The notes under the pieces are model-generated. The model did not search any database. It worked only from the letters and a program-made list of their open reading frames with translations, and was not told the origin of the DNA. 38,999 nt of DNA from Zygnema cylindricum (taxonomy: Eukaryota; Streptophyta; Zygnematophyceae; Zygnematales; Zygnemataceae), in contig JBBHKE010001891.1 in NCBI GenBank assembly GCA_037447655.1, positions 271,992 to 310,990 of the forward strand, read 5' to 3'. The translations under genes and the position numbers were made by a program. This document shows positions 9,970 to 20,905 of this stretch, piece after piece. Position 1 is the first letter of the stretch; each line of letters opens with the position of its first letter.

Positions 9970-10288
9970 TACACCGTGAATCGTTATTAGCGTATAGAAA
10001 TTATTAGTGTATATAATGAATTAGTGTCATTTACTCTAATTTGTGTATCAATACCATTTTTAAAAAAATGTTTAATTGTAATTTCTCCATAACGCTGATT
10101 TGGGTATACATGATCCGCCGTTGTAGCATATACGGTAAAATAGGTAGAAGTACAAAATCTGACAATCTGTACGACGTGGCGTCCGTCCCCTATAAAATTC
10201 CATAATTCTATTTTGGGTTTGCGAATATACAATCATTACACCGTGCATAATTATACACGAAAATAGGTACGGTTATAAATTGTCAAAA
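9970..10288. mobile_element. MITE family B, copy 1 (runs into gap)
   Basis: Starts CAG-TACACCGTGAATCG, then TTATTAGCGTATAGAAATTA. About 300 bp are collinear with 14911-15225, including GGGTATACATGATCCGCCGT and CCATAATTCTATTTTGGG. The right end is lost in the N run. The matching 81-codon minus-strand frames in both copies follow from the DNA repeat and are not evidence of a gene. Confidence 0.8.
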
Positions 10289-10298
10289 NNNNNNNNNN
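10289..10298. other. Assembly gap (10 N)
   Basis: Ten N bases; the true distance between 10288 and 10299 is unknown. Confidence 1.
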
Positions 10299-11190
10299 TA
10301 CTATTTGGTCGACTCATGTGTCTTGGGTTTTTCCTTTTTCGGTTGCGTTTTGAGTTTTTAGTAAGCATCTTTGGTCTCAGTGATGTAAGTAATCCTCTTA
10401 TAAATTGAGCAAGTTTCTTATAAGCAATCTTTTGGCTGATGAAGTGTACTATATTAACACCACTGGTGAATACTTTACATACTTTTGGTATTTTATCACA
10501 TCGATCAATTCCACATGTTACCGTCGACCTTAATTGTCATACCGACTGTACTGCAGTAATCGGTCAATTAAACTAAAAACAGACGGTTGACCTCCGAGCC
10601 TAAATGCAATCTACCTAATTTCGAAAGGGAAAATGTGTAATAGGGTGTGCCATACTGTTAATTCCAGCTGCCATTGTACACCTTAACTAGCTACACTATT
10701 TTATGGTTTTCATACATTTCATAAGTGGTCACCACAATTATATCATGTGAAGTAGTCGGTTTTCTAACGAATATTCTTTGAACGAGTTAAATATTCTCCT
10801 AATGAATGTAGTGACTCTGGTTTCTACGAATGATTTTTGAGTTTTGCGTTGGCTTTTTCCTTTTTGGGTTCTGTGTACTCAGCTGGTTTATCATCGCTCT
10901 TTCTTAATGAAGCTTGGGATTGCTTTCACATTGCATTTTCATTTTTTGCACAGTTTGTTTTTTTGGGAACAGTAGTGCAAGGTCGCACTAATTGCGACAC
11001 TGATGAAAGGTGTAGCTCATCAAGAATAGCGTCGATGTCACAGGATTTATGAAGGAATAAGCCCCTAAATATGGTTGTCAGCTTACTACAAATGTAACTA
11101 AAATTGGGACGGCGCTAAATTGCAGTTTGAGTGGCATGCTAATGTCAAAAAATGTGTGCATGAAAATATCCTCGGTATGCAACAAGTTTT
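10299..11190. other. No gene seen
   Basis: AT-rich non-coding sequence. A GTTTTGAGTTTTTAG/TTTTGAGTTTTGCGTTGG-type segment occurs twice (about 10345 and 10838). No exon-like frame with splice sites was identified. Confidence 0.5.
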
Positions 11191-11191
11191 G

Positions 11192-11413
11192 TACACCGTG
11201 GATTGCTATTAGTGTTAATGCTTTTCTAGCCACTTAAAACATCTTTATTTTTTACACATTTGTCCGATTTTCGATATAAGACCGCCAATCGGAAGTTGAG
11301 AATTTTACCTTTCAATCTCAACCATCAGATCCATGATCGGACAAGTGTGTACGGAGAAAAGATGTTTTAAGTGGCCAGAAAAACATTATCACTAAAAAGC
11401 GATTCATGGAATA
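11192..11413. mobile_element. MITE family A, copy 2
   Basis: TACACCGTGGATTGCTATTA at the left, AAAAAGCGATTCATGGAATA at the right. The internal CACTTAAAACATC / GATGTTTTAAGTGGCC inverted pair and the AAGACCGCCAATCGGAAG centre identify it as the same family as 8652-8875. Confidence 0.85.
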
Positions 11414-11959
11414 CTATAGTTAGCGCTTCAAGTGCAAGAACAACAGAAAGTCCTCTATACGTGCCCATTTGTCTTGACATTTGTAGACGATATCAATTTT
11501 GTGACATTAGAGACGCCATTTATTTGGTGAAGCCTGAGTTTTAGACCTTCGTGGCGTCATGCATATTATGACATTCACACGATGGCGTTAAGAAACTTTG
11601 CCAGGTTTTCGTGTCTTATTTTGTCACTTCCCCTCAACCATCCCAGCACCTGATCAGCATTTCATATTCTAGTTTCTCTTTTACATGCGAAATTGTTGTG
11701 TTCCATTTAGGATGAGGGATCGGAATAAGGATGAGCGATAGCGTAAAATGCATTGGATCTGGAGGAGGCCCCTTAAATCTGATATGCAAATGGACAGAAA
11801 AATAATACTTTCTTTAGTTGTAAAATCGTGTGGGATGTACAAGGGGTTCCCCGGTTGGTTACTTTCTTCAAACAACTCTCATGTTGTTGGCGTTAAGTTT
11901 TAAATGAGCTTTGCGTGGCGATGAATCAAAAATGGAAAACGACAAAATGAACTGAATAC

Positions 11960-12852
11960 TAAGGTTGTGTTCCCATGTGCTAAAGCAAGGGATTTTTCTT
12001 GTCTTTGTCGTCCAAAACAGAGCCTGTAGCGAGAAAAACTTCTATCGTACAAAAATTTTGTGAAAACCATAGTACAATTTGCGTCATCCTGAAACTCGAA
12101 ATGTACTGCAACTTGTCGTCTTTCTCTTTTCAACCCACTTCCACATCAAGAAAAGTCATCTTCAAACTCTATCTGAAAACGACTAGCGAGTCGATTTTAT
12201 TTTAAATCACGGCTGAACAACGAATAGGATTACGTGTGTGCACGTGTTGTCAAATTTCAAAACATTTATACAAAACGCGAGTACACAAAAAAATTGCAAA
12301 TCGTATGGAGTTTTTCCCGTACAGCGGCCTCGGAGGGTCTCTAGCAACGGATGCCATTTCGCAAATGCGAAGTCCATGAAGACGCCTCCCTCCCTCTCCC
12401 TCTCACGCCATCAGTTTTAACTCTCACTTTTTGGAGCAAAATACTACAATATCAGTATGCAATAAAAGAGATTTGGAAAATGATTCTTTTGAACACCTTT
12501 GGACATATTTTTATGGCAAGTAGAGTGAGAAAAGTTGAAAAAACGAAATCGCGAAGCCATGGTAGAAAGTTCTTGAATCAATGACGTCATAACGTCGCAA
12601 AAACCTAAGCATCTACAATGTCACAAATTCCTAGACGTCTACAACCGTCGCTATTTTGTAAACTTCAAAAATTGTCGTGAGTTTTATAATCGTCTACAAC
12701 CGTCACAAATTGTACCCATGTCTACAACCGTCACATTTATAAGTTACGATTTCAAATTCGAACATAGGAACACTCTAAAAAGGGTACGGAGAATCTTCTT
12801 TAAAAAACAAAGTAGCAAGACTAGGTTACGGTTACATGGGAACGCACTCTAA
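11960..12852. mobile_element. PIF/Harbinger-like non-autonomous element, copy 1
   Basis: The element at 11963-12849 has ends GGTTGTGTTCCCATGTGC and, inverted, GAGTGCGTTCCCATGTAACC. It is flanked by TAA at 11960-11962 and 12850-12852. A 3-bp TWA target and GGnxGTGTTxCC-type ends are what PIF/Harbinger elements show. The interior has several CTACAACCGTCACAA-type repeats (12625-12740). There is no DDE transposase frame, so it is non-autonomous. Confidence 0.7.
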
Positions 12853-13011
12853 GCTACAGGATGATGTATATTGTTTTTCCTTTTCTTCACTTCATATGAC
12901 GGAAGATTTTTTCGGTGCAACAACCAATTTTCGGGGAAAACGACAAAAAAACCTTCATCTAATAAGCGCATGGGCTCATACCCTTGGTTTCACAATAAAG
13001 AGTTTTTGATG

Positions 13012-13303
13012 ATATAATACATAGTTCAAAAGTAGGCGTTTTTATGGTAGGCCCTTGGTCGGCGCCTTTATCGTAAGTTGTGTTATGGGCTTTTCATGTG
13101 ATCTTCTTAGATCGCTACTTTGATCATCAACCGTCCGATCGTCCGAATCTGACGGTGTAAATAATTTTCATTGGTCCGAATGTTTTAATTGGTCCGAATA
13201 GGTTCGAATACAATATGGGTCTTAAGGTCATATTGTATGTTTTGAATACACTAGCCATATTGTATGGGCCTACTTTCACCTACTTTTGAATTATGATATA
13301 ATA
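13012..13303. mobile_element. hAT-like MITE, copy 1, with 8-bp duplication
   Basis: The element at 13020-13295 begins CATAGTTCAAAAGTAGGCG and ends CACCTACTTTTGAATTATG. It is flanked by identical ATATAATA at 13012-13019 and 13296-13303. An 8-bp duplication plus short TIRs fits the hAT superfamily. It preserves the unoccupied version of the site at which the copy at 13575 was later hit. Confidence 0.85.
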
Positions 13304-13566
13304 TTAGAAATTTAAAATATTTTCTTAAGTTCGCATGGGCACATAATACTCTTAGATTTCACGATTTGCCATTTTTGATGGGGGGAACAGGCTACCGCCG
13401 TGAATTTCTTTTAGCGTCAATATTTTTTTAGCCCCTTAAAACATCTTTTCTTTGTGCACTCACGTCAGTCTGAAAATCGGACGGTTACGATTGAAAGACA
13501 AGGTTCTCACCTATCGGTTGATGGTCTCCAATCATAAATCTGACACGTGTGTGCAGAGGCAAGATG

Positions 13567-14428
13567 TTTTAAACCATAGTTCAAAAGTAGGTGAAAGTAG
13601 GCCCATATGATATGCCTATTGTATGCAAAACATACAATATGACCTTAAGATCCATATTGTATTCGGACCTATTCGGACCAATTAAAACATTCAGACCAAA
13701 AATTGGACCAATTAAAACATTCGGACAAAAAAAAAATTATTTACACAGTCAGATTCGAATGATCGGACGGTCGCTGACCAAAGTACACCGCCAATCGTTA
13801 TTAGCGTTGTGTACGCTAATTCCGTCCCGCTTTTTTTTTTGTTATTCTCCATTAGTGTAGTTCATTCTATTTTTTTATTTATTCTATTTAGGGTTATTTT
13901 TAGTACGTTGCCTCTTAAATAGAGTGATGTACGGTCTGTGTCAGATCGTACATAAATGTATCTTTTTAAGTTAAAAAGTACAATAAATTAGTTTTAGTAA
14001 TCGCGGACCCATGAGAATGTGCGTTCTAAAAAGGAAAAAAAACCAGATCGTAAAAAATCACGTTCGCACATTCGTCCGACAGCCGCGTTTCTACCGTGTG
14101 AATGTACGATTTGTGTACGATTTGTCATATTTTGTACGGAGACTTATATTAGTGTAAGCATGTTTGCGACCGACATTTTTTTTTTCAAAGATCCAAATTA
14201 CCATAATCAAACAATTAGAATGTATGATTTTTTCCAAAATTTTCAAATTCTTAAATAGCGTACACCACGGTAATTATTTTTATACGCTAAAAAAACTTAC
14301 ACGTTAATAACGATTTGCAGTGTAGCGATCTAAGAAGATCACATGAAAAGCCCATAACACAACTTACGATAAAGGCGCCGACCAAAGGCCTACCATAAAA
14401 ACGCCTACTTTTGAGCTATGTTTTAAAC
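13567..14428. mobile_element. hAT-like MITE, copy 2, inverted and interrupted
   Basis: The element at 13575-14420 starts CATAGTTCAAAAGTAGGTG and ends CGCCTACTTTTGAGCTATG. It is flanked by TTTTAAAC at 13567-13574 and 14421-14428. It is the reverse complement of copy 1 (13020-13295) except for the 537-bp element at 13786-14322. Without that insert it is about 307 bp. Confidence 0.85.
13784..14324. mobile_element. TA-flanked element (family F) inside the hAT MITE
   Basis: The element at 13786-14322 has ends CACCGCCAATCGTTATTAGC and, inverted, CACTGCAAATCGTTATTAAC. TA lies at 13784-13785 and 14323-14324. The related hAT MITE at 13020-13295 has the intact site (on the other strand CAAAG-TA-GCG), so TA is the true target and is duplicated. 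It holds a T-run after GTCCCGC and no transposase. A partial relative lies at about 30875-30977. Confidence 0.88.
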
Positions 14429-14910
14429 GGATAAAAAATCATCAAAACTATAAGCGATCCGCGGTGTTCCGCGGGGGGGGGAACAGCCCGAAACTGAAAC
14501 CGTACATTTTCTGATGTCCAATGAAAATGCACATCGCTTAGCTTCTCCTATAAGTCTGGAACCTGGTGACGAATGTGACGTTTTTCACGTTTCTATAAGC
14601 GTCGTTTCTTCAAGAAAAACTGTCGGAATGGACGTTATGTGTATCCAAAACTTTTCACGTTTTTGCTAACGTTGAAACTGCAAGAAAAAATCCAGGACGG
14701 ATTTATGTGTGTCTAAATCCGTTTTTGGTTACATGGCTACAAATAATACTTTAACGGAAAGATTCATGTGCTGCTCCTGTCCATTATTTTTCCTGTTTCC
14801 CACGAGTACAGCTAAGAAAGTTCTAATGGAATTACAACAAGTGAGATGGGCCTAAGAGATGAAAATATGAAAGGATAATGTAATGTTTTGTACTAGAATG
14901 TAATGTACAG

Positions 14911-15240
14911 TACACTGTGAATCGTTATTAGCGTATAGAAATTATTAGTGTGAATAAAGAATTAGTGTCATGGATTCTAAATTGTGTATCAATCCCATTT
15001 TCAAAAAAATGTTTAATTGTAATTTTTTCATAACGCTGTTTTGGGTATACATGATCCGCCGTCATAACATATACGCTAAAATAGGTAGAGGTATTAATTC
15101 TGACAATCCGTACGACGTCGCGTCCTTCCAACGTAAAAATCCATAATTCTATTTTGGGTTTGCGGATATACAATCATTGCGGCATTCATAATTATACACT
15201 AAAATAAGTACGAGTAAAAACCGTCGAAATGTACGGGTTT
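14911..15240. mobile_element. MITE family B, copy 2
   Basis: CAG-TACACTGTGAATCG, then TTATTAGCGTATAGAAATTA. Collinear with the copy at 9970, including ATGTTTAATTGTAATTT, GGGTATACATGATCCGCCGT and CCATAATTCTATTTTGGG. The right terminal repeat was not clearly found; the end is approximate. Confidence 0.75.
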
Positions 15241-16330
15241 ATGTACTTTCACTTTAGTTCATTCATGATTCGAATAAGCGTTTTTTTTGCGTGCGGTGAA
15301 TTAATAACAGTAAAAAAGGTGCGAGGACAACGTAGGCGAAACGCACATTGTCGCGTCGTATAGTCGACTCCATGCATCGGGTTGTAAATCGCAGTTACGT
15401 TATAAGGCTATGTAACCGTACAATTTCAATATGTTCATTCAGCTAGATTTGTATTGTATAATGAACGAAACTATAACGGAAGGTATTCTATGAGTATGTT
15501 TCGTTCCACATAACGTTCATTGAACTCAGTGATTACCTTATATTTCCTTGTCGTTCGCGGAGAGAACGAACGTTGTGTGACGTTAAATAAGGAGCCTTAA
15601 TCTTAATAAGGTGCCCGGAGGGTTGCTTTATTATAATCAATGCATTATAATATTGGGACTTAAGACTAATAAGGATGCGTTTACTTAGATCAAACGTCAA
15701 ACAAACCTCTTATTAGTATCACTGTTAATTCTAATTGAACGTAAAACGACCAAAAAATACATATTAGGATACATGTTAATTCTAATTGGCGACAATCCAG
15801 CGACGAAAGCTGATCATGCGCCGTCGTAAGATTATCATTGGCTATTGCCGAAAACACGTGGCATGTTTATCATCCACGCATTCCCAAAGCTGGTCGCGTT
15901 TCATAGATGACGTTAGAACAACCGATTGCCAGGGTAACGACACCGTATTTTTTCCAAACATCTTTTTGTCGTACGACATGTAAGCTGGAGGTGTTTCCAT
16001 GGCGCTATGAACATTACACCGACAACGTAAGTTTTGAAATATTTTGGCAATTTTGAAGCAAAGTTTTACGAGATCCCGCTTCTATTCCCGCGTTTTGAAA
16101 TATTTTTAAATTGAAAGCCGTGCTAAAATTCAAAATTTGGATTTTAAACGAAAAAATTAAAATGGCAAATCCCTCCATTATTACCGTGCAAAATCATTTT
16201 CACATGCATTTCGTGTATTATATAAATGTATTTGTGATAATGGCAACAACATTATCGCTACTGCTTCCTCATTTGCTTTGGTTGCCATTTTCTTCCTTTT
16301 CGGCTGCTCATACTTCTTATTTTTTAGGTG
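15241..16330. other. No gene seen
   Basis: AT-rich sequence with GTTAATTCTAATTG repeated at about 15722 and 15775. It includes the open frame at 15786-15983 (+), which is R/K-rich at its start and matches nothing I recognise. Confidence 0.45.
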
Positions 16331-16643
16331 ATATTAAGTGTTTGAGAGTATGTGGACCCTTAATAGAATTTGGGGCGCCAACCCGGGCAACAACAATAAA
16401 AATCCCCATAACGCTCAAGTTGAACAGGATGAGGAAAATGAGAGGAACAATGAGGAAAACGCATTTCCGAACGAGGAAGAGAGTGAGGCGGAAATTGAAA
16501 CGTCGGTAGACCCGGCGGCCATTGTGGAAGGATTTTTTCCGTCCTCGGCCAATACCAGAAGACGTGTCTCTCACCGTAAATTTCAACACGTGTCGACTAA
16601 GGCAACTCGGATGCGAGTAATACACTGGATGCTGAAAGACTGA
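16331..16643 (+). pseudogene. Acidic exon-like fragment, unknown
   Basis: After TATTTTTTAG (acceptor-like, ending 16328) one frame runs MWTLNRIWGANPGNNNKN, then an acidic E/N stretch (QDEENERNNEENAFPNEEES), then VDPAAIVEGFFPSSA and the basic RRRVSHRKFQHVSTKATR, ending TGA 16641-16643. ATG is at 16349. The codon mix and GC are above the surroundings. It might be the 5' part of the decayed unit at 17.6-18.9 kb or an independent transposon-protein scrap. Product unknown. Confidence 0.3.
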
Positions 16644-16945
16644 AAATAACGGCTCAGCTGAACTCATTCCAAAGACCATAAGAAAGTTTCCTGAGCATTT
16701 TACCGGAGTGTACGGTACAAGTAAGCTATTTCAACCAAACGTTCTCCCATTTATTAAATGATTTCGTTTCCTCCTTCCTTTTGTGTTTTTTTCTCATTCA
16801 CAATGTGTTGTTATATTTTAGTTTTGATGTGCTTTTAGATTATTTTTACAGTATTATTTTGGAAAGTGGCATTTCTCTGTCAAACTACATACTGACTTCT
16901 CACTAACTCTCCATTAAAGCGTGTTTTTCTATGTTGTCGACTACT

Positions 16946-17213
16946 ATGCATTGTTTTGTTGTTTTTTGGTATTATCTCCCAAGTGTCTTGCGATTTCTTT
17001 ATTGCGACAACGTACTAGGTATGACGTGTCTTTGTTGCGGTGGACGCGACGACATCTTGTCGACGCTTCAACGATGGATATGCATTGTTTTGTTGTTTTT
17101 TAGTATTATTTTCCAAGTGTCTTGCAATTTCTTTATGGCGACAACGTACTAGCGATGACGAGTCTTTGTCGCGGTAGACGCGACGATATCATGTTGGCGC
17201 TTCAATGATGGAT
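16946..17213. repeat. 134-bp tandem duplication
   Basis: Two direct copies with period 134 bp start at 16946 and 17080 (each begins ATGCATTGTTTTGTTGTTTT). They share GCGACAACGTACTAG and GTAGACGCGACGA-type segments with scattered differences. Confidence 0.85.
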
Positions 17214-17619
17214 ACGACAAAATAATTGAATGGATGAGGATACCTCGTTATGTCGAAAGTGCGAATGACGGACGAGAGTGGTTCGTCCCTTAGACTAAAC
17301 CACCGAAGACATTAGTTCAGATTATCCAACGTTGGTATTCTCGAATGTAATTCGCGGACGACGACATTGTTTAGTCGAACCAATATTAGGAAACTCGAAT
17401 AAAGTCGAAAGCTCAACGACATGGTGTCGTCGCTCGAATGTCGGTCTATAAGTTGGAGGGCCAACTATTCAATTTTCCAACAGTGAATATTGGACTATAT
17501 TTACAGTTGGACTATCTTAGTTAAGGTCTGAGTAAAAGAGCGTCTTTTAGGTTGTTTTTGTCCCCTTCAATTGTGTATTTTTCATTTTTTTCTCTTAACC
17601 AATACTTTTGTTTTTAAAT

Positions 17620-18880
17620 GGAGGGCGGCCAACGACCATTCAAACGAATGCGCTTTGGCATTCCGAGGCAATTTCGTCAACTACCAACGGCAACCGCGAC
17701 GATTTCTTCCACTACCAACGGCAACCGCGATAGGGGGTGATATACATGGAGGGGAGAACTTAGAGAGGGAAAGGGGTTTAATCAAAAGAGTGTTGGGGAA
17801 TAGGATGGAACCGAAAGAGGGCGGTAGGTAAACGTTTGGAATAGAGTTGGTTTTGAGGGAGGGGGAAGAAACAGGTGTTGACATAGATGAGATGGAGGAA
17901 ACTAAAGCGGTGGGGAGGGAAGGGACGAGTACGGAGAGGGTAGTAAGAGGAAGCGAGCTGGAGAGGGAGTTATCGGATGAAGGGATTAGAGTGGACGAAG
18001 AAGGTGTCCGCGAAGTAGAAAAAGGTAAGGAAGTAGACAAAGAATACAAACCCTTGGGAACTGCGTCGGACGAGCCTTTAGAGGAAGGGGAATAGCCTGC
18101 GGAAGAGGAGGAAGAACCGGAAAAAACCGAATTGTCAGACATTCTGGTCATGAAATACGACGACAATCCCTCAGCCTCGGACCAGCAATCTTCGTAGAGC
18201 TCGAAGAGACGCATGGAGGAAGAATATGGAGACAACGACGAGATTGTCGCTTTTCCACCATCACCGAATCGTGATAGAGCTCTCGTGGCAGTACAAGGAC
18301 CACAAATTCTTGCCAAACGTGATGTGGTAATTCGAGAGGAGAATCGCGATTGGTTTTTCCCCCCTCCAGTCGGAGATGAGGCCATGGATGGCTTTTGACC
18401 GACGGCTGCCCATTACATCCTGTTCGAGGAGTGGCCGGACTATTGGCGTTACGGGGAGGCTCAGCCTATTGACCGGTGGTTGAACCCCATCCTGGAAATT
18501 CTCAACATCCCTCCCGATGTCCCCATCCACCCAACATGGTTGTACATCGCATGATACAACCATGCGTCAAATTTCCCATACATTCGCATTTTCAGCCTAA
18601 TGATGAACGTTTCACATGGATTGTACGTCGACCGATTGGATTCGAAATAGATGTCCCAGAATTAATCCGACATTATCACCCTTGGGACCCACGGTTATTT
18701 ACCATTCTACGTCGTGCAATTCCTACTGCGGAGCTAAACGAATTTTTAGATGCTCGAAATGCGGTCTTACAATGCTTCCGGAATGTGCAAGTGAGGCGTA
18801 CGTATCTTTGGGAAATTCTGAGGGTCCCACATGTTGATGAGCCCCCTCCACCACCGGAAGTAGAACGATTGAGGAATTAA
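17620..18880 (+). pseudogene. Decayed multi-stop coding region, unknown
   Basis: One frame carries protein-like sequence across in-frame stops at 17832 (TAA), 18093 (TAG), 18195 (TAG), 18396 (TGA) and 18552 (TGA). It starts with an acidic region (EEEEEPEKTELSDILV), then VVIREENRDWFFPPP, then, between stops, HYILFEEWPDYWRYGEAQP and DRWLNPILEILNIPPDVP. From about 18540 homology-like sequence continues in the +2 frame (RRPIGFEIDVPELIRHYH, PWDPRLFTILRRAIPTAEL, EPPPPPEVERLRN, stop at 18880). The tryptophan/proline-rich, non-repetitive composition suggests a real former protein with point stops and a frameshift. Family not recognised; a transposon-encoded or lineage-specific protein is possible. 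Confidence 0.5.
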
Positions 18881-19026
18881 GTTCAAAATCACAATCGCCA
18901 TTTGGAAGCTCAAGAAATAGCGATGATAACGGTTCATCGCTTGAATTAATAATTTAACTAAAGAGCTTGCGGGGATTAGGCGACGTTGATGGGAGATGAC
19001 GAGGGTCAATTTCGTGGCCTTCATTC

Positions 19027-19918
19027 GAGGTTTACGGGAATTTTATATTAGGGTTTATTTATTTATTTAAAAGGTATGTGCCGACGGCAGGATTTGATCC
19101 TTGTACCTACCGGCCGGCAGACAGGTAATAGCCGGTAGCCTTAGCCGTTAAGTCTAGCGGTAGTGTTAAGTAGCATATAGTTTGATATTTATTTAAATAT
19201 GTATACGTGCGATAAACCATTTAACTGGAATGAATTACGGGATACATAGATCCATAAATATATAATGTACGACTTACGGTACAGACATAAATCAGTACCG
19301 CGCATTTGTTTCGTAAATGAAACAAATACCGCGCATGTATTTATTACGGCTACGATTAAATCCGAATTTAATCGGACGGTCGGGATTAGCGCCGAGATCG
19401 CGGAGGAAGATTTCGGCGGTTTGTGGCCATCGCCACATCGGATGACGCGTGGCGAAATTTCGTTGGATTGTGGAATCTCCGGAGATTATGGCACCGAATC
19501 CGGATTTGACATGTGTCGACATTTTGACCATGTCGTACAATGTCCGTACATAAAGTACACCGGCAGCTGTACTTTTGGGTACGGAACTCAATTCTGATTG
19601 GTTCGGTACATCAGTAGATATAGTCTGTGAGAGAGATAGGACTTAGAAAAATTAGAAGATAAGACCCCCTCTCCCAGAGAGCTTCTGTACAAAAGGTCAA
19701 CTTTGACCCTCCATAACTTACTGCTCAGGGGAGCAAATTCAGAGATTCTTTTTGCTACCAACTCAGGGGAGTCTTGCCTTTACAGGGGTGGAGGTGGTCA
19801 GGGTTTTTGTCTGCCAGGGTGGCAGTAATTTTTGCTGGAACACAAAGGGGTCAGGATTATCCTAGAGGCTTCTTGGAAACTGTCTACTCTGAGGACTTAT
19901 GGAGGTCTCAGAGTTTCA
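19027..19918 (+). repeat. 5' LTR of Copia 1, 5'-truncated
   Basis: Direct repeat of 24421-25315, from GAGGTTTACGGGAA to GGTCTCAGAGTTTCA. Includes GTACATCAGTAGATA and TGTGAGAGAGATAGGACTTA, also found inverted near the start of Copia 2 (28411-28463). Ends CA immediately before the primer site. Confidence 0.9.
19081..19157 (-). other. tRNA-like segment inside the LTR
   Basis: On the minus strand CTTAACGGCTAAGGC resembles the D-arm/A-box of Leu/Ser tRNAs, and GGATCAAATCCTG resembles a B-box (consensus GGTTCGANTCC). They are about 55 bp apart. The second LTR has the same layout at 24476-24553, where CAGGA-TCAAA-TCCTG is a perfect stem-loop. No acceptor stem pairs, so it is not a working tRNA gene; relic or coincidence. 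Confidence 0.25.
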
Positions 19919-20905
19919 GGTTATGGGCTCACCCTCTAGGGTACCAATCTTTAATGGAACTAGCTTCATATACTGGGAAAGTATGATGATAGGAGCTTTA
20001 TGCGAAAAAAGGTTTTGGGGGATAGTGAGTGGACGGTTGGGGCGTCCATCAAGTCTTGGAATTCCTCCAGGGTTTGGAGGAACCAGATTCACCAGGAAAG
20101 AGGACCCACCTTCAACGAAGGAAACAAAAGAATGAGAGGTGGTGGACAAAGGAAAGGAGAAGGAGACGACCACACCAATAGCAACTGGTTCGACATTCAT
20201 GTCACCTATTCCGAGGAATGTGGAGAATGATACTGAAACCTGGGACTTCAACAATATGGCGGCAAAGCACTTCATCCTACGCCATCTCACTCAAGGACTT
20301 GCATGTCCTCATTTGCAGGTAGAAAGATCATCCGATCTTTGGATGGCTCTCATAGAGATGTACCGAAGTGGTACGATTCAGCAACAACAGTTGGCTGATC
20401 AGAAAGTGAAGGAGTATGTATACAAAGGGGGAAATATGTTGGATTTTTGCAATGAGCTTGCTACACTCTTCATGGAGCTACAGAGTGCGGGAAAAGATTT
20501 TAGTGAAAAAGAAAAGGTTAACTGTTTACTGATGAAGTTACCTGATGAGTTCGTGAACATAGTTTACCGTGTGCAGGACTTGCCTGACTCAAGGTGGATA
20601 TGGAACTCAGTGGTAGGGATGATTCTCGTTCAAGAGAATACAATTGAGATCCGAATGGGAGGAAAGAGTGGCCAAGCCTTGGCAACAGCGACTGATTGGA
20701 GGAACAGGGATTCCCGAAAACCGGTCGGAAACTATGGGGGTAAGGAGCTGAAAAAACAGGCCGATGAGTTCGAACCAAGGGCTCCCAAAGGACTATGTCA
20801 CTTTTGTAAGAAACCGGGGCACTATATGGCAGAGTGCACTAAGCTAATCGAGCTTCGGTTAAAGGAGGGGCAGACCGGTGGTACCCGAGAGGAAAGAAAA
20901 AGGCC
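19899..20905 (+). pseudogene. Copia 1 gag
   Basis: Capsid/nucleocapsid part of the polyprotein. The typical Copia N-terminus is visible (MGSPSRVPIFNGTSFIYW), then the UBN2-like core (MAAKHFILRHLTQGLACP, LWMALIEMYRSGT, CNELATLFMELQSAGKDF). The CX2CX4HX4C zinc knuckle CHFCKKPGHYMAEC is at 20796-20837. TGA at 20133-20135 interrupts the frame. Near 20890-20905, in an A-rich stretch, coding shifts to the frame used by pol. Start is either ATG 19899, still inside the LTR, or ATG 19923. Confidence 0.9.
19919..19933 (+). promoter_or_regulatory. Primer-binding site, half tRNA-iMet type
   Basis: GGTTATGGGCTCACC starts right after the LTR's CA. Its complement GGTGAGCCCATAACC matches 14 of 15 bases of the anticodon region of plant initiator tRNA-Met (GGTGGGCCCATAACC, from memory), not its 3' end. 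Drosophila copia is known to prime with the 5' half of initiator tRNA-Met. A gag ATG (19923) lies within the site. Confidence 0.75.

Larger units (their letters stand above)
13393..14467. mobile_element. MITE family A, copy 3, split by nested insertions
   Basis: The left part at 13393-13574 (TACCGCCGTGAATTTCTTTT, CCCCTTAAAACATC, ..., GCAAGATGTTTTAAAC) and the right part at 14421-14467 (TTTTAAACGG..., AAGCGATCCGCGGTGT) together make one family A copy. The 8-bp TTTTAAAC is duplicated around the insert at 13575-14420. GGGGGGAACAG occurs just outside both ends (13380-13390; about 14474-14485), possibly a trace of a local duplication. Confidence 0.8.

Noticed and set aside
9987-10232. 81-codon minus-strand frame with a close homologue at 14928-15173
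   Set aside because: The similarity follows from two copies of the same MITE (family B). There are no splice sites or codon signal, and the frame covers the TIR region.
16111-16679. 132- and 120-codon overlapping frames
   Set aside because: They overlap the acidic fragment in other frames and show low-complexity R/K or shadow composition.
17681-18385. 234-codon minus-strand serine-rich frame
   Set aside because: Antisense of the acidic plus-strand pseudogene. S/P/L-rich composition mirrors E/G codons.
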